The notes beneath the pieces are model-generated. The model worked only from the letters and a program-made list of their open reading frames with translations. It was not told the origin of the DNA and searched no databases. 8,224 bases of DNA from Desulfovibrio sp. (GTDB taxonomy: Bacteria > Desulfobacterota > Desulfovibrionia > Desulfovibrionales > Desulfovibrionaceae). The stretch covers positions 1-8,224 of the forward strand of contig DQED01000434.1 in assembly GCA_003525525.1 (NCBI GenBank), read 5' to 3'. The position numbers and the translations under genes were made by a program. Positions 1 through 5,147 of this stretch are shown one piece after another (position 1 is the stretch's first letter; every line of letters begins with the position of its first letter).

Positions 1-1176
1 GCCGCCTCGGTCTTCGACCCGGCGCGGCTGCGCCTCCTTCCGGGCGCGCATCCGCCGCGCCTGACCGTGTGCCTGCCGCACCTGCACCGGGACCACGTCT
101 TCGGGGGGCTGGCGTCGGTGCTCGAGCTGGCGCGGTTCCTGGCCCCGCGTTATCCGTCCGTGCGCTTCGTCTCCCTGACGCCCCTGACAGGCGCTGCGGA
201 CCGCCTCGACCCGGCCCCGTTCGTGCGCCGCCCGGGCGATCCGCCGCCCGAGGTCGCCTCCGTCCACGACGACGCGCCCCTTGCCGTCCATGGCGGCGAC
301 ATTTTTCTCTGCACGTTCTGGCGGGCCGTGCCGCTCTGGGAGGCGTTCTCCGAACGCTTGCGCCAGGCCGGGCGGCCGGCCAACCCCTTCTACTACTTCA
401 TCCAGGACTGGGAGCCGGGCTTTTATCCCATGGGCCTCGACCACATGCTGGCCGAGGCCACCTACGGCCACGGCGAGGCCTGTACGGCCGTGATCAACTC
501 CGTGGAGCTGGCCCGCTTCCTGACGAAAAAGCGCTACGCCCTGGGCAGGGCCGTGGCCGTGCGCCCCTCGCTCAATCCCGTCCTGGCCGAGGCCCTGGCC
601 GGCATGGGCCGCCGCCTGCCGCCGCGCGCCGCGGATCGGCTCACCATCCTCGTCTACGGCCGCCCCGGGCACCACCGCAACTGCTTCCCGGCCGCGCTGG
701 CCTGCCTCTGGGCCTGGCTCGCCGCGTATCGCCCGGCCTGCGCCCTGCCCGTGACGCTTCTTAGCGCCGGCACGCTCCACGAGGACGTCGCCTTCCCCGA
801 CGGCACGACGCTCGTCAGCCGCGGCATGCTCTCCCTGCCGGAATACGCCGCGACGCTCATGCAATCCCATGTCGGCCTGTCGTTCATGGCCTCGCCGCAC
901 CCGTCCTATCCGCCGCTCGAGATGGCGAGCTTCGGCCTGGAGGTCGTGACCAACGCCTACCCGTGCAAGGACCTCGCGGCCGGGCATCCCTCCATCCGCA
1001 ACGCGCCCATGCACCGCCCGGCGCAGGCCGCCGCCGTCCTCGACCAGGCCGTCAAAGCGGCTTTGGCCGACGCCGGCCGCCCCCGGCAGGCGCTGCTGCC
1101 ACAATCGGTAAGCCCCGAGGGCTGGCAGGAGAACTTCCGCCGCGCCGGCATCCCCGTCCTTGCGCCGGCGGTCTGA
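1..1176 (+). CDS. WsaF-like glycosyltransferase (5' truncated)
   Basis: Likely transfers a sugar (rhamnosyl in the characterised WsaF case) from a nucleotide-sugar donor onto a cell-surface glycan, acting in the cytoplasm. The frame is open from the first base and reads protein-like upstream of the GTG at 67, so the true start is probably outside the window; 391 codons are visible. Family-type signatures, numbered from codon 1: HVFGG at about 32-36 (N-terminal acceptor lobe), the aromatic block FYYFIQDWEPGFYP at about 130-143, ILVYGRPGHHRN at about 216-227 at the start of the second Rossmann lobe, and SPHPSYPPLEMASFG at about 298-312, the donor-binding region with the Glu of GT4-type enzymes. 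This layout is typical of GT-B enzymes of the WsaF/RgpF-neighbour type. The stop is 20 nt before the next glycosyltransferase, suggesting one operon. Acceptor and donor specificity are not readable from the sequence. Confidence 0.8.
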   Translation, partial: AASVFDPARLRLLPGAHPPRLTVCLPHLHRDHVFGGLASVLELARFLAPRYPSVRFVSLTPLTGAADRLDPAPFVRRPGDPPPEVASVHDDAPLAVHGGDIFLCTFWRAVPLWEAFSERLRQAGRPANPFYYFIQDWEPGFYPMGLDHMLAEATYGHGEACTAVINSVELARFLTKKRYALGRAVAVRPSLNPVLAEALAGMGRRLPPRAADRLTILVYGRPGHHRNCFPAALACLWAWLAAYRPACALPVTLLSAGTLHEDVAFPDGTTLVSRGMLSLPEYAATLMQSHVGLSFMASPHPSYPPLEMASFGLEVVTNAYPCKDLAAGHPSIRNAPMHRPAQAAAVLDQAVKAALADAGRPRQALLPQSVSPEGWQENFRRAGIPVLAPAV

Positions 1177-1185
1177 GCGGCGGAC

Positions 1186-1189
1186 AGGA
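1186..1189 (+). promoter_or_regulatory. Shine-Dalgarno site for the second glycosyltransferase
   Basis: AGGA lies 7 nt before the ATG at 1197. It selects that start over upstream in-frame starts that would overlap the preceding gene by more than 200 nt. Confidence 0.6.
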
Positions 1190-1196
1190 CTGCCCC

Positions 1197-2210
1197 ATGA
1201 AACGTCTGGCCTGGCTCGCCAATCCGCTTTTCGCCCCGGCCCTCGCGCCGGTCCTCGCCCCGCACGGCTGGAGCGTGGCGCACGCGCATGTGCCGGCCCA
1301 CCGCTTTTTCACCTGGGACGACCTCGTTTCGGCCTTCGGGTTTGCGCCCGACGCCCTGGTTTATGGCGACATGAGCGTGCCGCCCATGCTGCTCGGACTC
1401 GAACGCTATCCCTGCCCCACGGTCTTCGCCTGCGTGGATTCCCACATCCACGCCTGGTATCCGCTCTACGCCAGGGCCTTCGACCTCTGCCTCGTCGGGC
1501 TTTGCGACCATCTGCCGGAGTTCGCCGGCCAGGGACGCGACGCCGCGCGGCTTTTGTGGTCGCCGCCCTTCGCCGCCGCAGCCGACCGGCCCGGCCCGGA
1601 AGGCCCAGACGCGCCCAAGCGCCACGACATGGTGTTCGTCGGCAAGGACGACCCGGCGCTGACCCCCGCGCGCAGCGCCCTGCTCGCCCGGCTGCGCGGG
1701 CGCTTTCCGGGATTTGCCTCCCTGACCGGTCCCTACCGCCAAGCCTTTCACGAAGCGCGGCTCGTGCTCAACATCGCCGAGCACCGCGACCTCAACTACC
1801 GCGTGTTCGAGGCGCTCGGCTGCGGGGCCTGCCTCGTCACCCCGCGCATCGGCCACGGCCAGGACGACCTGTTTTGCGACGGCGAGGATCTCTTCCTCTA
1901 CGACCAGGACGATATCGAAGGCCTGTGCCGGCTCGTGGAAACATTGCTGGCCGACCCGGCGCGTTGCCGCCGCGTCGCGGCCTCCGGGCTGGCCAAGGTC
2001 GATGCCGGGCACCGCGCCGCGCACCGCGCCCGAACCTTTGCCGACTGGTTCCTGGCGCAGCCGCTTACGGACTTGGTCCAAACCCGCCGCGCCGCGGCCG
2101 CGAAGCTCCACGCCCGGGTGCTGCGCCCGCTCTACCTGCACTGGGCCGAGACCGCGCCGGAGCTGGCGGAACGCCTGCTTGCCGCCGCGAAAGACGCCCC
2201 GAAGCACTGA
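1197..2210 (+). CDS. CgeB-like glycosyltransferase
   Basis: A 337-residue cytoplasmic protein, predicted GT-B glycosyltransferase. The N-terminal lobe begins MKRLAWLANPLF and carries DSHIHAWYP at 81-89. The second lobe opens with HDMVFVGKDDP at 143-153. The C-terminal donor-binding lobe has LNIAEHRDLNYRVFEALGCG from 191, continuing ACLVTP to 216, then LFLYDQDDIEGL at 232-243 and the helical tail RVAASGLAKV. This C-terminal pattern (N-x-R-x-F-E-A-L-G-C-G, then a strand) is the one seen in CgeB/DUF3880-type 'glycosyltransferase group 1, type 2' domains. The start is set by AGGA 7 nt upstream. It lies 20 nt behind the WsaF-like gene and probably acts on the same glycan. The residues after about 290 form an Ala/Arg-rich helical extension. 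The sugar, acceptor and pathway (O-antigen, capsule or flagellar glycan) are unknown. Confidence 0.78.
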   Translation: MKRLAWLANPLFAPALAPVLAPHGWSVAHAHVPAHRFFTWDDLVSAFGFAPDALVYGDMSVPPMLLGLERYPCPTVFACVDSHIHAWYPLYARAFDLCLVGLCDHLPEFAGQGRDAARLLWSPPFAAAADRPGPEGPDAPKRHDMVFVGKDDPALTPARSALLARLRGRFPGFASLTGPYRQAFHEARLVLNIAEHRDLNYRVFEALGCGACLVTPRIGHGQDDLFCDGEDLFLYDQDDIEGLCRLVETLLADPARCRRVAASGLAKVDAGHRAAHRARTFADWFLAQPLTDLVQTRRAAAAKLHARVLRPLYLHWAETAPELAERLLAAAKDAPKH

Positions 2211-2233
2211 CGCGCCTGCGACGCGCCGGGACA

Positions 2234-2261
2234 TCGACAATGCCTCCGAAGGGTGTATGTT
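2234..2261 (+). promoter_or_regulatory. candidate sigma-70 promoter for the SDR gene
   Basis: TCGACA (2234-2239, 5/6 match to the -35 consensus) and TATGTT (2256-2261, 4/6 match to -10) are separated by 16 nt. They sit in the 101-nt gap between the second glycosyltransferase and the SDR gene, giving a predicted leader of about 45 nt. This suggests the SDR is transcribed separately. In such GC-rich DNA the match stands out but is not proof. Confidence 0.4.
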
Positions 2262-2311
2262 GCCAGGGCGCATTCCCGCGCGCCCATCCACACGAACCCG
2301 AAGGAGCCCTC

Positions 2312-3064
2312 ATGAAAGTCGCGCTCGTCACCGGCGGCAGCCGGGGCCTTGGCAAAAGCATGTGCCTGCATCTGGCCCGCAAGGGCCGCGATGTGATCCT
2401 CACCTACCGCAAGGAGGAGGAACAGGCCCGCGAGGTCGTGGCCTCCGTCAAGGACCTGGGACGCAAGGCCGTGGCCCTGCCGCTTGATGTCGCCAAAAGC
2501 GGCTCCTTCCCCGCCTTTGCCGCGGCCGTGGACGGGGCCCTTCGCGAAACGTTCGGCCGCACCGATTTCGATTTCCTGGTCAACAACGCCGGCTACGGCA
2601 TCGACGCGTCCTTCGAAACCACGACCGAGGAGCAATTCGACCAGATGGTCGCCGTGCACCTCAAGGCCGCGTTTTTTCTGTCCCAGACCCTGCTGCCGCG
2701 CCTTCGCGACGGCGGGCGCATTGTCAACGTCTCCTCCGGCCTCACCCGCTTTTCCCTGCCGGGCTACGCCGCCTACGCGGCGGCAAAGTGCGGCGTGGAG
2801 GCGCTCACCCGCTACATGGCCAAGGAGCTCGGTCCGCGCGGCATCGCCGTCAACGTGCTTGCCCCCGGGGCAATCGCCACGGATTTCGGCGGCGGCGAGG
2901 TGCGCGACAACGCGGCGGTAAACGCCTTCATCGCCTCCCAGACGGCGCTCGGGCGCGTGGGACAGGCCGACGACATCGGCGCGGCGCTCTCCCTGCTCCT
3001 CGACGACGGCGCGGGCTGGATCACCGGCCAGCGCATCGAAGTCTCGGGGGGGATGTTTCTGTAG
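2312..3064 (+). CDS. SDR-family NAD(P)-dependent oxidoreductase (FabG-like)
   Basis: A 250-residue classical short-chain dehydrogenase/reductase, probably a cytoplasmic carbonyl or 3-oxoacyl reductase. Visible motifs: the cofactor loop TGGSRGLG at 7-14, the end of beta-2 as TYRK at 31-34 (no acidic residue, and with Arg11 this favours NADPH), NNAG at 91-94, catalytic Ser142 in NVSSG, the Tyr155-x3-Lys159 pair in YAAAK, APGAIATDF at 184-192, and the C-terminal GQRIEVSGGMFL typical of FabG-like enzymes. Length is normal for the family. The tetrad Asn position appears to be His116 (AVHLKAAFF), a variation found in some SDRs. The start is fixed by AAGGAG at 2301-2306, 5 nt before the ATG. It has no obvious partner genes, so it is unlikely to be the housekeeping fabG of a fatty-acid operon. 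The substrate is unknown. Confidence 0.88.
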   Translation: MKVALVTGGSRGLGKSMCLHLARKGRDVILTYRKEEEQAREVVASVKDLGRKAVALPLDVAKSGSFPAFAAAVDGALRETFGRTDFDFLVNNAGYGIDASFETTTEEQFDQMVAVHLKAAFFLSQTLLPRLRDGGRIVNVSSGLTRFSLPGYAAYAAAKCGVEALTRYMAKELGPRGIAVNVLAPGAIATDFGGGEVRDNAAVNAFIASQTALGRVGQADDIGAALSLLLDDGAGWITGQRIEVSGGMFL

Positions 3065-3065
3065 A

Positions 3066-3102
3066 GGGGAGTAGAGGAGAAGGTGGGGAGTAGAGGGGGA
3101 AG
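3066..3102 (+). repeat. two tandem copies of a 19-nt purine unit
   Basis: GGGGAGTAGAGGAGAAGG (3066-3083) recurs as GGGGAGTAGAGGGGGAAG (3085-3102), a 19-nt period with two or three differences. It forms the left arm of the inverted repeat between the convergent genes and probably arose by slippage. Confidence 0.65.
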
Positions 3103-3150
3103 ATGCCTTGCATGCTTCCTCTCCCCGCCTCTCTGTCTCCTCGTCTCCCC
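3066..3150. terminator. long imperfect inverted repeat, probable bidirectional terminator
   Basis: A purine-rich left arm (3066-3102) faces a pyrimidine-rich right arm (3115-3150) around a small central ATGC/GCAT stem with a CTT loop (about 3104-3114). Paired blocks include GGGGAG 3066-3071 with CTCCCC 3145-3150, GAGGAGA 3074-3080 with TCTCCTC 3136-3142, GGGGAG 3085-3090 with 3121-3126, and GAAG with CTTC next to the apex. Mismatches and a roughly 6-nt bulge interrupt it. It fills the gap between two convergent genes, where a shared terminator is expected, but it lacks a classical U-tract on either side. Confidence 0.6.
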
Positions 3151-3157
3151 GACCGCC

Positions 3158-3646
3158 CTAGAACAGATACCCGTACGTCGAAGCCAGCTTGTCGGTCTTG
3201 CCGAGCAGCATCTCGGCGGTCTGGTCGATGTCGGCGCTGTCCACGATGCCGGCTTCGGAGGTGAGAAAGTATTTGAGCGCGCCTTCCTTGGAGGAGAAGA
3301 GCCAGCTGACGGAGTAGATGGAGCTGAGGCCCGAGCGGCCGGGGAATTCTTCCTTGGTTTTGAGCACGAGGACGATTTTTTTCTCGTCCTTGCTGGTGGG
3401 CTGCATGAGCGACGAGCGGCCGAGCAGTTCCTTGAGGCGGTAGGCCAGGCGGGTGCCCACGGCGTCGTTGTCGTCGTGTTCGATGGCCACGGGGGTTTTG
3501 CGGGCGTCGTCGTTTTTCTTGCCGCCTGTGTCGGCCGGCGCGGGAGCGGCCTGGGGGGCGGGGGCCTTGGCCTGGGCTGCGGCGGAAGCGGCCACGGCCA
3601 GCGTCAGGGCCAAGGCCAGCGTCAGGGCGCGGAAAAACGTCTGCAT
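3158..3646 (-). CDS. small exported protein of unknown function
   Basis: A 162-residue protein I do not recognise. Residues 1-25 form a clear Sec signal peptide (MQTFFR, then a Leu/Ala/Thr core, ending AAAQA before Lys26), so the mature protein is periplasmic or secreted. Residues 26-40 are an Ala/Pro-rich linker and 41-52 a charged stretch. A compact domain of about 110 residues follows, with alternating helix and strand character: VGTRLAYRLKELL (63-75), KKIVLVLKT (89-97), IYSVSWLFSS (110-119) and a C-terminal helix ending ASTYGYLF. There are no cysteines, no lipobox and no membrane segment after the signal. The start is supported by AGGAGGAG (minus strand, 3653-3660) 6 nt upstream, a very strong ribosome-binding site. 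High G/C at third positions on this strand supports it as the real coding strand. It is monocistronic, convergent with the SDR and divergent from livK1. Confidence 0.85.
   Translation of the reverse strand: MQTFFRALTLALALTLAVAASAAAQAKAPAPQAAPAPADTGGKKNDDARKTPVAIEHDDNDAVGTRLAYRLKELLGRSSLMQPTSKDEKKIVLVLKTKEEFPGRSGLSSIYSVSWLFSSKEGALKYFLTSEAGIVDSADIDQTAEMLLGKTDKLASTYGYLF
3596..3628 (-). repeat. internal 18-nt-period repeat in the signal-peptide core
   Basis: The 15-mer GGCCAGCGTCAGGGC occurs at 3596-3610 and again at 3614-3628, an 18-nt period. In the minus-strand protein it doubles a six-residue hydrophobic unit (the two Leu-Thr-Leu-Ala blocks), lengthening the signal-peptide core. The reading frame is kept. 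Confidence 0.75.
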
Positions 3647-3652
3647 GGCGGG

Positions 3653-3660
3653 CTCCTCCT
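3653..3660 (-). promoter_or_regulatory. strong Shine-Dalgarno site of the exported-protein gene
   Basis: On the minus strand AGGAGGAG lies 6 nt before the ATG whose complement is at 3644-3646. It fixes this start against a much longer upstream open frame and predicts high translation. Confidence 0.8.
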
Positions 3661-3859
3661 GAATAAGATGCTTGTTTTCCGGCTTAATCCACGGGGAGCG
3701 ACATTGGCAAGTCGGGACGGAATCCGTTTGGGCGCAAAGAGCGTTCGGCGGACGATTTGCTTGTAGTTGGCAATAATTATGATGATCCGATTGTGCAAAG
3801 GCGCGCCATGCCGTATGCGGTCGGGTTATTGTCCGAAGATTCGATGCCACACTTCGCCC

Positions 3860-3864
3860 GGAGG
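3860..3864 (+). promoter_or_regulatory. Shine-Dalgarno site of livK1
   Basis: GGAGG lies 4 nt before the ATG at 3869, slightly close. It selects this start, which begins directly with a signal peptide, over an in-frame ATG at 3767 whose extra 34 residues look non-coding. Confidence 0.7.
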
Positions 3865-3868
3865 TCCC

Positions 3869-5014
3869 ATGCCGCTTGTTTCCCTGCTCATCGCCGTTTG
3901 GTCGTTGCTTGCATTCGCTCCTTGCGCCCTGGCTGCCGAGCCCATCCGCATCGGCGCGATCGTGTCCGCGACGGGCCCGGCCGCGTTTCTGGGCGAGCCC
4001 GAAAAGAACACGCTGGCCATGCAGGCCGAGGCCATAAACGCCGCGGGCGGGTTGCTCGGCCGGCCGGTGGAAGTGGTCGTGCTCGACGACGAGACGGACG
4101 TGAACAAGGCGGTATTGGCGGCGGACAGGCTGCTGAAAAAAGAGAACGTCGTGGCGGTGGTGGGGCCGACGGTTTCGGGCAACACGCTGGCGGTTGCGCC
4201 CAAGTTCGTGGCCGCGCGGGTGCCGCTCGTGTCCTGCGCGGCGGCGGAGAAGATCGTCAGGCCCGTGAGCCCCTGGGTGTTCAAGACGGCCCAGTCCGAC
4301 CGGCTGGCCGTGGCGCGCATCCTGTCCCACGCCAGGAAGCAGGGGTATAACAAGCTCGCCATCCTCACCGTGTCCGACGGCTACGGCCAGGCCGGGCGCG
4401 AGGTGCTCAAGGAGCTTGTTCCGGCCGACGGCTTCACGCTCGTGGCCGACGAGGTCTACGGCCCCAAGGATACGGACATGACGGCGCAGCTGACCAAGAT
4501 CAAGGGCGCTTCGCCCGACGCCGTCATCTGCTGGGGCACCAATCCCGGCCCGGCCGTGGTGGCGAAAAACCGGGTCCAGCTCGGCATGGCCACGCCGCTT
4601 TACATGAGCCATGGCGTGGCGAGCAAGAAGTTCATCGAGTTGGCCGGCGAGGCGGCCGAGGGCCTGCTGCTGCCGGCGGGCAAGCTCACGGTCTATGGGC
4701 AGCTGCCCGACGCCGATCCGCAGAAAGCGGCGCTTTCGGCCTATGCCAAGGCCTACGAGGCGCGGTTCGGCGTGCCGGCTTCGGCGTTTGGCGGCTATGC
4801 CTACGACGGGCTCATGCTCGTGGCCCGGGCCGTGGCCGACGCGGGCGACGCCTCGCCGGCGGCGATCCGCGACAGCCTGGAGAAGGTCAAGGGCTTTGCC
4901 GGCATCACGGGCGTGTTCGCCTTTTCGCCCGAGGACCACAACGGCCTCACGGCGGACGCGTTCGTCATGGTCGCCGTCTCGGGCGGCGACTTCAGGCTGC
5001 TGCCTGGCGAGTAG
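3869..5014 (+). CDS. livK: HAAT-type ABC transporter substrate-binding protein, copy 1
   Basis: Periplasmic receptor of the LivK/Peripla_BP_6 family, 381 residues. It captures an amino acid or related small carboxylate and delivers it to the LivHM channel. Residues 1-22 are a Sec signal peptide ending CALA before Ala23. The first lobe starts PIRIGAIVSATGPAAFLGEP (25-44), with LDDETDVNKAV (72-82), VVGPTVSGNTLAVAP (97-111) and VPLVSCAAAEKI (118-129). The second lobe carries ILTVSDGYGQAG (165-176), GPKDTDMTAQLTKI (198-211) and CWGTNPGPAVVAKN (221-234); SHGVASKKFIELAG follows at 247-260. It is the same length as, and aligns without gaps to, the downstream copy, but is most different in the last third. 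It has its own leader region and is followed by a hairpin, so it may be expressed partly independently of livK2HMG. Substrate is uncertain; members of this family also bind aromatic acids and amides. Confidence 0.9.
   Translation: MPLVSLLIAVWSLLAFAPCALAAEPIRIGAIVSATGPAAFLGEPEKNTLAMQAEAINAAGGLLGRPVEVVVLDDETDVNKAVLAADRLLKKENVVAVVGPTVSGNTLAVAPKFVAARVPLVSCAAAEKIVRPVSPWVFKTAQSDRLAVARILSHARKQGYNKLAILTVSDGYGQAGREVLKELVPADGFTLVADEVYGPKDTDMTAQLTKIKGASPDAVICWGTNPGPAVVAKNRVQLGMATPLYMSHGVASKKFIELAGEAAEGLLLPAGKLTVYGQLPDADPQKAALSAYAKAYEARFGVPASAFGGYAYDGLMLVARAVADAGDASPAAIRDSLEKVKGFAGITGVFAFSPEDHNGLTADAFVMVAVSGGDFRLLPGE
4304..4575 (+). repeat. near-identical DNA tract shared with 5583-5854
   Basis: By hand count this 272-nt stretch of livK1 differs from livK2 (offset exactly 1279 nt) at about 16 positions, roughly 94% identity. 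It includes unbroken matches of 47 nt (4304-4350) and 53 nt (4523-4575). The 40 nt just upstream (4261-4300) are only about 70% identical. It marks the best-conserved part of the tandem duplication. Confidence 0.85.
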
Positions 5015-5031
5015 CGCGCACGCGCCGCGAC

Positions 5032-5053
5032 AAACGGCGTATCCGCGCCGTTT
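5032..5053 (+). terminator. hairpin after livK1 (terminator or attenuator)
   Basis: AAACGGCG (5032-5039) pairs perfectly with CGCCGTTT (5046-5053) around the 6-nt loop TATCCG, 17 nt after the livK1 stop. The only U-run (TTTT, 5051-5054) is mostly inside the stem. It may therefore terminate only partly, or serve as an RNA-stabilising hairpin that sets the livK1:livK2 transcript ratio. Confidence 0.5.
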
Positions 5054-5110
5054 TGCGGTTCCCATCATGCCCGTTTTCGACTATGGGAGCGGGACGCGAA
5101 TCGAAGAGAC

Positions 5111-5131
5111 GACTTCCCGCGCGGGAATGTC
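5111..5131. promoter_or_regulatory. palindrome in the livK2 leader (operator or RNA hairpin)
   Basis: TTCCCGCGCGGGAA (5114-5127) is a perfect 14-bp palindrome. Flanking GAC (5111-5113) and GTC (5129-5131) extend the symmetry with one unpaired T. It lies immediately upstream of the livK2 ribosome-binding site, so it could be an operator for a dimeric regulator or an RNA stem affecting translation. Part of it could be chance in GC-rich DNA. Confidence 0.4.
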
Positions 5132-5135
5132 CGTC

Positions 5136-5141
5136 AAGGAG
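5136..5141 (+). promoter_or_regulatory. Shine-Dalgarno site of livK2
   Basis: AAGGAG lies 6 nt before the ATG at 5148. It selects that start over the in-frame ATG at 5127, which would add seven residues in front of the signal peptide and has no good ribosome-binding site. Confidence 0.75.
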
Positions 5142-5147
5142 CCCGTC

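Larger units (their letters stand above)
3647..3868. promoter_or_regulatory. divergent intergenic region with AT-rich core
   Basis: 222 nt separate the divergent exported-protein gene and livK1, so promoters for both should lie here. An AT-rich island at about 3755-3795 stands out from the GC-rich surroundings. For livK1 the best -10 is TATGAT (3778-3783), with TTGCTT (3757-3762) as a weak -35 at a short 15-nt spacing. The minus strand offers CATAAT (3776-3781) and TTGCAC (3793-3798), but their spacing does not fit a single promoter. A small inverted repeat CGAA-GA-TTCG lies at 3834-3843. No clear sigma-54 site was seen. Confidence 0.4.

Noticed and set aside
957..2291. Long open frame on the minus strand opposite the glycosyltransferases
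   Set aside because: It is antisense to two genes with clear family motifs, is rich in Arg/Gly/Ala/Val as expected for a GC-rich shadow frame, and has no recognisable domain.
1160..2311. Upstream in-frame extension of the SDR gene through the second glycosyltransferase
   Set aside because: This part is Arg/Pro/Ala-rich noise in the wrong frame of a real gene. The SDR's Rossmann motif starts right after the ATG at 2312, which has a strong ribosome-binding site.
3083..3766. Plus-strand open frame opposite the exported-protein gene
   Set aside because: Gly/Val-rich shadow with no ribosome-binding site. Codon preference and signal peptide support the minus strand.
3782..3800. Minus-strand TTGCAC as a -35 paired with CATAAT as -10
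   Set aside because: The spacing is 11 nt, too short for a sigma-70 promoter; it is kept only as part of the general intergenic description.
3834..3843. CGAAGATTCG small inverted repeat before livK1 as an operator
   Set aside because: Only 4-bp arms and no matching site before livK2, so chance is a sufficient explanation.
3647..5068. Minus-strand open frame extending upstream of the exported-protein gene, antisense to livK1
   Set aside because: The true start at 3646 has an excellent Shine-Dalgarno site and begins a signal peptide. The extension is His/Arg/Gly-rich and antisense to a recognised gene.
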